14,788 bases of DNA, from assembly GCA_003024985.2 (NCBI GenBank), contig PXIH01S0004537.1. The stretch is one strand, 5' to 3'. The notes under the pieces are model-generated. The model saw nothing but the letters and a program-made list of their open reading frames with translations. It was not told where the DNA came from and did no database searches. This DNA comes from Euperipatoides rowelli (taxonomy: Eukaryota; Onychophora; Udeonychophora; Euonychophora; Peripatopsidae). Below, in pieces: positions 6,872 through 14,788 of this stretch; within the stretch, counting starts at the first letter, position 1, and every line of letters begins with the position of its first letter. The translations under genes were made by a program, and so were the position numbers.

Positions 6872-9084
6872 CATAAAATAATACATTTTGAAAACTGTAA
6901 TGTACAGATTCACCGGGTGCAAACTTTGGATTAATTTATGAATATAGTATATAATGCATGAAATTGGCTCTAAAATAATGATTCTTATTTTAGAATCTCA
7001 TATTAATCCATTACAAACATGCCCCTGGAAGAAGAAAAAACAACTAAAAATGTAAAAAAAAAAAAAAATACAATAAAATTAAATAATCCAAATGAACAAC
7101 ATAATAAAAAATTAAATAGAAAGCGCTCTGGCTTATTATTATTTAAATAATTAAACAGATGGCCTAAGAATTAGTTTACTGGTAAAATAAAAAAAGTTCA
7201 AGTAAAGAAAACCCTTCAAATAAGAGGATTACTGTATACACAAAATAATTTACAAAAGAAAAAAAACAAAAAACATTTTTCTTTACTTTTTTTCTTTTTA
7301 ATTTTTTTATTGCAAAATATTTTTCATAATTTATTGCCATAAAATATTTTCAGACGTATATTCAGATAGAGACAAAAGTTTATATTGCAAAATATAACAC
7401 TAATACCACTATCAATCTACAACTACAATAGGCCAAAGTTATAAACATAACACAAGGTTAGACTTAAAGAATAAATAAACACAGACAAAAAAAAAAGTTT
7501 AATACAAGACATTAGGATTTTAAACAAATTCTACAAGAAAGCTATAGAACATACACAAACATCAAAATTAAAATAAATATTTGAAAAAAAAAGAAATTCA
7601 ATGAGATACAATTAACAATTTTAACAAGCATTTACATATTAAAGGCTGTTTTTTGCGTAGTTACATTTGGATGCAATACATTTAAACGTTACAATAACAT
7701 CTCACTCTCAACACATTTTCCAAACCTAAGATACTTCAGCGATTGAAAAGAGTCATTTTTATTTGACAGAGTAATTTAGTGTCATTAGAATATAAAAATA
7801 TACATCAAACATTTTTTTTCCAGAATAAAATTGCGTACAAAAAATACATTTTTAGGCTATGAACAAAACATTCTGTTATAAAGTAAAAGAACAGCTTTTA
7901 CAAATATATCGATCAAATAAACACACACAACCCTATTTACAAAAAAATTAAATTTACAACAAACATTTTTCCATTTTCAAGTTTAAGAAACTCACTCAGA
8001 AGAGAATAAACTGCGATAAACAACAAAATATTACTAAAATTAAGATGGAAAGATCTACTGTAAATAATGTTGAGTCTTCAAAACTATCAGACAATTTGAA
8101 TATCAAATTTATGAAATTTAAGCTAAAATTAAAAAAAAAGCTATGTTTAAAAATAATAATTGGTCATTAATAACTTGAAAAGCTTTAATTATCAGTAACT
8201 ATGATAGCATAAATCATCAAGCTTAAGTATTCCAAGATAGTGTAGACCAGGCATAACAACAAATGGAGTCAGTTTAGTTTTTGCAAAACATGTTAGAATC
8301 AGATACATTTTAATGAAGTTTTGTTTGTCTCTGTATTATTGAACTTGATAATTACAGAATGTTGATAGAAATGATCGCAAATTGATGATGTGAGGAAGCT
8401 ATTTTCATAATCTCGTTAATTCAATTTGTGATAATTTCAAGCAAAGATTGAAACATATTGTTTTAGTATTAGGCCTAAGGAATAAATTACAAAGACATAT
8501 TTCCATTTTTATTTATGTTTAAGGAATTTGTAAGTCAGTCACACTTTAAGTCATTCACATAATGAGATCGCAAAGATTTTACAAATAAACTAAAATGTAT
8601 TTAGCAGATCCCCAAAGTGGACATCTGTTCAAAGTTTAGATGTCAAATCCACCTTATTACCCAGATAAATTCTTTCTCCTCATCCATTAAGCAATCGTTA
8701 AATAAATATAAATTATTAGTAACTTAATAGATAATTAATGAGAACAAATAAATTTATAAAATTAATCCCAATGAGAAATTTCCTACTAAAGCATTGAAAT
8801 CCTTTTTTTTTATTATTTTAAATTAATAGTACTAGTATTTAAATGTTAATAACTCCGAAAGAAAATACGGCAAGGAAGAAACTAGCATGTCTGTAACATC
8901 ATAATAATGGCAAATAATATAACTAGTACCCATAACTGAAAGATAAATTATTATGCAGTCTTCATCATAATATTGAAGATATTAAAAAAAAACGTAGGCT
9001 AATGACTTTTGCTAAAATATAAATTCAATTAGTAATATCTTAATATATTCATCATCTAAGATTAAATTTATATAATTTACATAT
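6872..9084 (-). other. Non-coding region with strand base skew; possible long minus-strand 3' UTR
   Basis: From about 7020 to 8000 the plus strand is conspicuously A over T and C over G. For example, 7921-7980 contains no G at all. A minus-strand transcript would therefore be U- and G-skewed, as animal 3' UTRs often are. All frames are blocked by stops and I see no exon, intron-like boundary or domain. From about 8000 to 9084 the skew fades into ordinary AT-rich sequence. The 3' UTR reading is inference; a strand-skewed intron or intergenic DNA would look similar. Confidence 0.25.
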
Positions 9085-9341
9085 AGGCCAGGGGGCATTT
9101 AACTTTTGTGAGTGAGCTGCAAGATACTTTTAAAATGTGAATGTGGCCATGATCTACCACAAATTTTCCCAGGGAGGCCAAAATTAAAAATTTATGTTTT
9201 GTGATTTTGAATTTATATTTGCAAAAATATATTAGATAACAAATATAATTATATAATGTCATTCCTAATGATAAGTCTAGGATTCCTAGTCCCCCACGTT
9301 TTACAAACTATGGTTCACAACTTGAAAACACCAGCCTTAAA
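9085..9341. repeat. Possible degenerate hAT-like repeat fragment
   Basis: This block is richer in G and C than its surroundings. It opens near CCAGGGGGCATTTAAC and holds TGAGTGAGCTGCAAGATAC, then AATGTGGCCATGATCTACC, then CCCAGGGAGGCC. It closes near CAACTTGAAAACACCAG, whose reverse complement CTGGTGTTTTCAAGTTG vaguely mirrors the opening. This recalls decayed hAT-type non-coding elements, but no target duplication is seen and the end match is poor. A 61-codon open frame on the minus strand inside it has no recognisable domain. Confidence 0.25.
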
Positions 9342-10293
9342 ATGAAATTCATGTTTGCCTTGGTAAAGAAAAACTCCACTTCCTATTCAGGATTGAAATT
9401 TTGAGTTTGTGAAATCTTTATATCATTCATATTCCAATTAATCTGGCAAACAGAGTAAACCCTAATATGATTGTACCACTGCACAACGTTTATGACAAAA
9501 AGCATTAATATTAAGATGGCCTATGATAATGTAAAAATGTCATAAGCGAATAGGCATGAAAACAAACAATGATAATTGTAAATAAACTTACCAATCAAAT
9601 TTAACAGATAGATGCACTATCTATAAATAATTTTCTATGCAATAATTCATTCAACCCTTATACATTGTCATCTTATAGATTTCCATGCTTGTAAAAATGA
9701 TAAAATTCACTATCATAACACTTTAAAATATCAATTCAAAATTCTATAAATGACTATATTTTTCCTGCAATAAAAATTTGAATGTGTTAAAAACTTATGA
9801 CAATCAATGGTGCACTATGTTTCTGACACAATCATTCTGTAATTAAAACAGAAAATCTTTAATTATCATGTTTATGTTACCCAATATAATACGCCAAGTT
9901 TTTGTGAGGTTATAGCCAAACAAAGAATCAAACTTTGTCGAAAGATTACATGGATCACTGGTTTTAGGATGAAGAGAAAGTAGTCTATGGAGGTATTAGG
10001 AAAGGCGGGGCATGAGAATGGATTTATTTTATACATATAAAAAATATACCGTATTTGATTTACATTAATTACAAATTCCAAGTGCCATCTACAAATAAAA
10101 AATTATGGAAACAAAATCACACAGTCACAAATTGTTGTAATTAATTTATATACAGTTTACATATTTAAAAAAAAAAAAAAACATTTTCCTACCGGTCCTT
10201 TAAAATAGTACTGAAGTCAAAAGCTGGTAACTTACTTTCAGTTGGACCAAGTAATTTTCATTTTTGTAGTACCATACTTTTATAAATTTGAAC
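9342..10293. other. AT-rich non-coding DNA, no gene seen
   Basis: Nothing supportable was found. A minus-strand open frame of 69 codons at 9872-10081 has hydrophobic, low-complexity composition and no motif, and is most likely chance. A slightly G-richer patch with GGAAAGGCGGGGC lies near 9997-10012, and a TACCGTA word at 10047-10053. Confidence 0.5.
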
Positions 10294-10336
10294 ACAAATG
10301 GAATAATCTAATGCATCAATAGATTATTCCATTTGT
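10294..10336. repeat. Perfect 17-bp inverted repeat with 9-nt loop
   Basis: The arms ACAAATGGAATAATCTA (10294-10310) and TAGATTATTCCATTTGT (10320-10336) are exact reverse complements around ATGCATCAA. The stem includes three G/C pairs, so it is not merely an A/T coincidence. No neighbouring element explains it. Confidence 0.9.
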
Positions 10337-11689
10337 ATATTTCCTCTTTCTACATGCTCAGAAAATATTCTTAAATAAGAAGACCAATAAATGTAAAAGA
10401 CAAAAGTGACCGTCAAGTTTTGGTCTGGACAACTTTTTTAAATTTCCCTTTAAATTATTGCCTCAAGGAATTAAAACATTTTAATTCATTCACATTCAAA
10501 TAAAAACAGCATTGCTCAAAACCACTACATGGTGGCATTAATACTCTGACAATAAACACACTGCAATTAAATAAAATGGTTACTAATTCATTCTGATGTT
10601 TTAAAGACTTATTTTTTTCAAAAACTCATTAGACTAAAAAGTCCCCAATTTTGTTCAGAGAGCTCATGTTTCAGGATAATTTGATAAATGTAATCTCAGA
10701 CTAAGACTTAAACCATTTTTTTTGATAAGATAGACTTTTCTTAATAGATATAAATACAACTTTAGTATTATTATGCAAAATGTCCATAAATCTGTGATAT
10801 TCTATAGCAAAATTAAGTATCATTTTATCCTAAATTTTGAATGAATAAAAATTTTATTAAAAAAAAAAAAGTTTGTGTTCTATAAATTTTAATCAATTTG
10901 GACCCTGAAATTTTTTTGGGCTGTCACTTAGATCTTGATCATAATATATCATTTACCTATAATATATATATATATTGTAACTGATAACATGTCAAATATT
11001 TCTTAATTTGACACATAGTAAACAGTATATCACTTAAAAATAATTATAGAGTAAAAAAAAAACAAGGATGATATACTGTAATTAAGGCGTTATAATAGAT
11101 ATTTTATACAATAATTTAAGACTATTCATTCTTTCATGCAGTTACCGTTGTGCCTATTGTATATAAAAATACGAGTCAACAATGTAACTATAGGTGTACC
11201 GTATATTAAAGCATATCAAATATGGTATGGTAATTACTTTAATCAAAAAAATAAATTGATTACAAGTTTACAAACACAACAATCAAAATAGCTCTATTTA
11301 ATCAATACCCTTTTGAAATCCCTAAAATTAGTATATTTCAAGAAAATAATTATACCGATAGATGTCAACTATCTAAAAAAGCCTAACAAGTTTCATTTCA
11401 GCAAAGACCAGACCTCAAGGCCATGATACTTATTAGCATATTATAAACAAATAAATTAAATTATTTAATACAGAAATAATAAACTGTGAGCATGTTTTAT
11501 AGATAAGAATGTAAGTACTAGAGACACAACCAAATGCAAGTACTGTCAGATGATAATTTATTAAAAAAAAATAATTAAGTCACAAACTATCTAAAATAAA
11601 GTGTATCATACAAAATATTAAGCATTTTTATGGTGAAATTGTAACCTTTTTTTTTTTACAAAATTTATTTATTTGAAACAAACTAGGTA
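10337..11689. other. AT-rich non-coding DNA, no gene seen
   Basis: Stops are frequent in all frames. Contents are limited to homopolymer runs (A12 at about 10859-10870, T10 near 11648-11657), a TA dinucleotide run at 10962-10975, and TACNGTA words at 11074 and 11197. Confidence 0.5.
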
Positions 11690-11900
11690 AGATGGTTATA
11701 CAGTTAAGATCTGAGGATGGGACTAGGAAGTTGGTTTTAAGGGGTCAGGCATAGCTTGTGTGATATATTAGATACCTTATTCCAAACATCTGGACCGAAT
11801 GGGACCAAACTTAGCAAGTTTACTAACTTGGAAGAGGGCAAAAAGTATTGGGGACTAGTACAAAGGAAAACAGAGGGAAATAAGAAGTTTGAAAGTACAA
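11690..11900 (+). repeat. Unidentified GC-richer patch, perhaps a repeat remnant
   Basis: This stretch is clearly less AT-rich and more G-rich on the plus strand than its surroundings, with GAGGATGGGACTAGGAAG, TCTGGACCGAATGGGACC and AACTTGGAAGAGGGC. It is open in more than one frame, with 74 codons on plus (11756-11980) and 76 on minus (11737-11967). Neither translation shows a domain I recognise. Wording such as GGACCGAATGGGACCAAACTT is reminiscent of interspersed repeats in other animals, but I cannot name a family. A decayed exon is an alternative. Confidence 0.3.
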
Positions 11901-13185
11901 TTATGCTTATTGCTAAGTATACAGTATATTGTGTTATGACAGCATTGTATCTGGAAGCTGTGTACATTAAATACTTATAATGTTATTAAAAAATGTACCA
12001 ATTTGAAATAATTAAACAATGTTTATTCTAAACACAAATATTAGCTTAATAAATAAATATACAGTAAATACTAAATGCCATCTATGCATAATGGTTCTAC
12101 ATGCTGTAAAATATATTGTTGCTACTAACTTTCTATCATCATAGCAGGTTAAATTTAAACAGAAATATTTTTAAGTAAATTATAATTAGTAAGTAAAAAA
12201 AAAAATCTTTAGAAAATCTGAAATTGTAATCATTTAGAACATGTCCAGTCTCAGATGTCCAGCTGCTTAAAATTAATTTTTAAAAATCCGTTTATAGACT
12301 AATCTTTACTTTTTAATATCTATACATACATTTGTTAAAGTCCTAAATGAATATATAAAATATAAAGGCTTTAGTTATTAATAGTTTATTATAATAGTTT
12401 TAATTAAACAGTAAAGTCTAGGAGGCTTGTTATTTGCTGATTAAAATTAAATTTGAATTAAAATATGAAAAAGATTTTTGATTAAAATGGTCAATGGCCA
12501 ATCGCCTTCATAACACAGCAAAAAAAAAAAAAATATGCAAGAATAAATGATGCTGAATAAAAATAATTTATGGTAATTTCAGGCAACTAGACCCAAGGTT
12601 GTTGAATCTGGGAAGAAAATTTACAATTTGTAATACATAAAACACAAAAAAGGACTTAACTCTTTTACCATTCATTTCTTTTCAACAAAGTGAGTTTTTT
12701 TTTACAGCACAGTTTAATTAATTTATATACCGTATGTACATTTTTCAAATCTGCTGAGAAGAAAAAATGTTAATATCATGGATTAGGTGATCAATTGGCA
12801 AATCATTCATTATCAAATCATTTACTTACTTCTTATAGCACAGAAGCATGCAGAGCATGTGGACATAGCTCTATTTGATTGACTATGTGATGGTTCAGGT
12901 CATTCATTAACTTTAGCAAAAATACGGTACTGCATTGAAAGGACAAATTTATGAGAGATTCAAAAAATAAAATTTAACGCCTCAATATTATGTTTATTAA
13001 AATAATTTTGGTTTAAAGTAATGCATTTTAAATAAAAATTCTAATTTAAATCATATAAATGTGAACAGTAACAACAAAAATTTGATAATCAAATAGGCTT
13101 ACCTGTAATATCACTAACAAATTTTCTCATGTTTGGGAACACCAAAATTTAAGTAAATACGTTGGAAAAATAAATATACTGTACA
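11901..13185. other. AT-rich non-coding DNA, no gene seen
   Basis: No coding, RNA or mobile element signal can be supported. There are A runs near 12197-12206 and 12520-12533 and several TACNGTA words (11920, 12060, 12728, 12923, 13177). Confidence 0.5.
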
Positions 13186-13229
13186 AATAATATTAATTAT
13201 TAATGGCTACATTAATAATTAATATTATT
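13186..13229. repeat. Perfect 20-bp inverted repeat with 4-nt loop
   Basis: The arms AATAATATTAATTATTAATG (13186-13205) and CATTAATAATTAATATTATT (13210-13229) are exact reverse complements around GCTA. The stem is almost pure A/T. A perfect 20-bp match with a tetraloop is still notable, but A/T-rich quasi-palindromes arise readily by template switching. Confidence 0.88.
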
Positions 13230-14582
13230 AATTTATATATTAATACCGTAATTATGTTAATATAACAAATGAGTAATATTTATTTACAATAACAATGATT
13301 TTTAATTATTCTAAAATGGCAGCAAGCATAGATATACAGTATATTGACAATGGATTGCTATTGATGTTAAAAGAAATGAACATAGCAATTTTGAAGATAA
13401 ATTTATTAGAATTTCTAAAAAAAAAAAATTTGGCTTGCACAAATTTTTTTTAAGATGTATATTTTATTATACAGCCATCAATGGAATTTGTGTAAACGAT
13501 ATTTTAAAAGGACATCCATTTTTCTATATGTAAATTGAAAGGAGCTCAAATTAAAAAAAAAGTTTTAACTACAAATGAAAATTTCAATGTATTTTGAATA
13601 TTTTCTTTTTACAAACAAAAATTTTAGTATAATATTTTCAATAAATACACTTTGGAAAACAATGGTTTTAAATAAATAAAACTGTAAAAATTATGTGAAC
13701 ATGTTGGTAACAATGTTCATCAATTTAGTTTTTTTAAAAATAAATAATTTGTGAATATTCATTAAGTAAATGATCAAGCTTCAAGGTATTATATAATAAA
13801 TATAACGTAAGAAAAGAATTGAATTACAATTAGTTTTAATACACTAGTACCGACAGGAGACGCACACATGAGAAATAATGTATAAATTATCTGTGATTAT
13901 AACACACACAAAAAAAAAGGGAGGGAAGAGCTAATAAGTTAACAGAGTACAAAAATAGTCATAAAATCTTCATGATTATATATTTTTCAACACAAGTGTA
14001 CACTCACACAAACACATACTGAAACTAGATGTACCTTCAATAAATTAATTTGGGGATTTTTATAATGCATATTTAAGCAATCTAATAGACCTGCAGTATA
14101 TACAGTAGAGAAGCAAAACAACATGACAAGGTTTCCAAAATTAAAATACGTTAAAGAATAAAGTGGGCCGCTACCCTTCTCATACTTAAAAGGCAAGTCG
14201 GGGATCCATTACCAGAAATTTAAATTAAAAAAAAAACGTATTTGGGACCGTTTCATAATTAGTTGGAGGTTTATTTATGTCCTAGAACTACTGTACATGG
14301 TTATGTCACTGAGTTTCTCAACAAACTAATGTATATTGTAATAGAACATGTGTTTTAATCATGGACCCCAACAATGACACACACAACTTTGTTGGAAGTA
14401 GACAGCTGGACAATTGCAAATGCAAAGTTTATGGGCAGTTAAAAAGTAGATAGAAAAAAATTCAGCATATGGGAGGAATATATTCAACAGAAGTACCGTT
14501 CAGTACATTATATTAAAAAAATTTGTTTTCTGTAAAAAAAAAATTAATCCAGACAAACCCCTTTTCCCCATATACGTAACTG
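13230..14582. other. AT-rich non-coding DNA, no gene seen
   Basis: Nothing is recognisable as a gene. The minus-strand open frame of 69 codons at 13987-14196 has no domain and ends in a Val/Cys repeat produced by a CA-rich tract. Small features are an A9 run before a GGGAGGGAAGAG patch (13912-13929) and a 7-bp stem CCAACAA/TTGTTGG (14368-14374 and 14389-14395). Confidence 0.5.
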
Positions 14583-14694
14583 TATATATTGTTTTACTAT
14601 ATACAATATATATATATACATACTGTACATACAGTATATAAATATATGTAGTGTACATTTACAAAATAAATACAAATCTACACACACACACACA
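14583..14694. repeat. AT-rich inverted repeats and a CA microsatellite
   Basis: TATATATTGT (14583-14592) and ACAATATATA (14603-14612) are exact reverse complements. TACTGTA and TACAGTA (14621-14627 and 14630-14636) then pair around CA. A (CA)7 tract with a leading A runs from 14680 to 14694. The minus-strand open frame of 78 codons across this area (14544-14780) is Tyr/Ile/Val/Cys-rich because of these simple repeats and is not a believable protein. Confidence 0.85.
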
Positions 14695-14788
14695 TAAATA
14701 AATGATGGGATCAGTATTAACCCCTGCTCGATATAATGAATTGAAGATAAATTAATTTTAGGAAAGTTTAACAAGCACAAAGAAAAAA

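Noticed and set aside
9077-9262. 61-codon open frame on the minus strand
   Set aside because: It lies in a probable repeat fragment and shows no domain. The frame is likely incidental.
9872-10081. 69-codon open frame on the minus strand
   Set aside because: Hydrophobic low-complexity translation, no motif, no supporting context. Frames of this length are expected by chance over 14.8 kb.
13987-14196. 69-codon open frame on the minus strand
   Set aside because: No recognisable domain, and its C-terminal Val-Cys alternation comes from a CA-rich tract.
14368-14395. 7-bp stem CCAACAA/TTGTTGG with 14-nt loop
   Set aside because: Short stems of this size are common by chance and no context supports a role.
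14544-14780. 78-codon open frame on the minus strand
   Set aside because: Its composition (Tyr, Ile, Val-Cys repeats) is produced by TA and CA simple repeats rather than by coding selection.
1-14788. tRNA, rRNA or other structured RNA gene
   Set aside because: No B-box or T-loop-like GGTTCGA context, cloverleaf pairing or rRNA-like conserved block was seen on either strand.

Overview
This window looks like AT-rich nuclear DNA from an animal, probably an invertebrate. By eye it is roughly three quarters A+T. It contains a decayed CR1-like LINE, a piggyBac-type TTAA element, a Helentron/HINE-like repeat and hAT-like termini, and it has no bacterial-style gene packing. The phylum cannot be fixed from the sequence. 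I found no intact protein-coding gene, no rRNA, no tRNA and no CRISPR array. The short open frames are best explained as chance or as relics of mobile elements.

Left part (1 to about 6.5 kb): a layered graveyard of transposons. Bases 1-53 are the GC-rich end of a CAGAGGCGT-terminated DNA transposon cut by the window edge, with a candidate 8-bp target copy next to it. From 235 to about 1600 on the minus strand lies a broken LINE reverse transcriptase whose motifs can be followed in order across several frameshifts and stops. From 2234 to 3741 two termini of the CAGGGTTGGGC type, each followed by AAGTATT-like subterminal repeats, probably bound one old DNA transposon. A Helentron/HINE-like repeat (about 3184-3534, a partial head-to-tail dimer) sits inside it. 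A textbook non-autonomous piggyBac-type element occupies 5471-6105, flanked by TTAA on both sides. It seems to have inserted into an older foldback element (about 5428-6498).

Right part (about 6.5 kb to the end): repeat-poor, very AT-rich non-coding DNA. The main supported structures are isolated perfect hairpins (10294-10336 and 13186-13229, with a similar one at 5139-5187 in the left part), an A-over-T and C-over-G skewed stretch from about 7.0 to 8.0 kb that ends at a plausible minus-strand polyadenylation site, two weak candidate repeat fragments (about 9085-9341 and 11690-11900), and AT and CA microsatellites near the right end.

No genes act together here. The main interest is the nested insertion history, the unusual internal architecture of the piggyBac-type element, and a window-wide excess of the near-palindromic heptamer TACNGTA.
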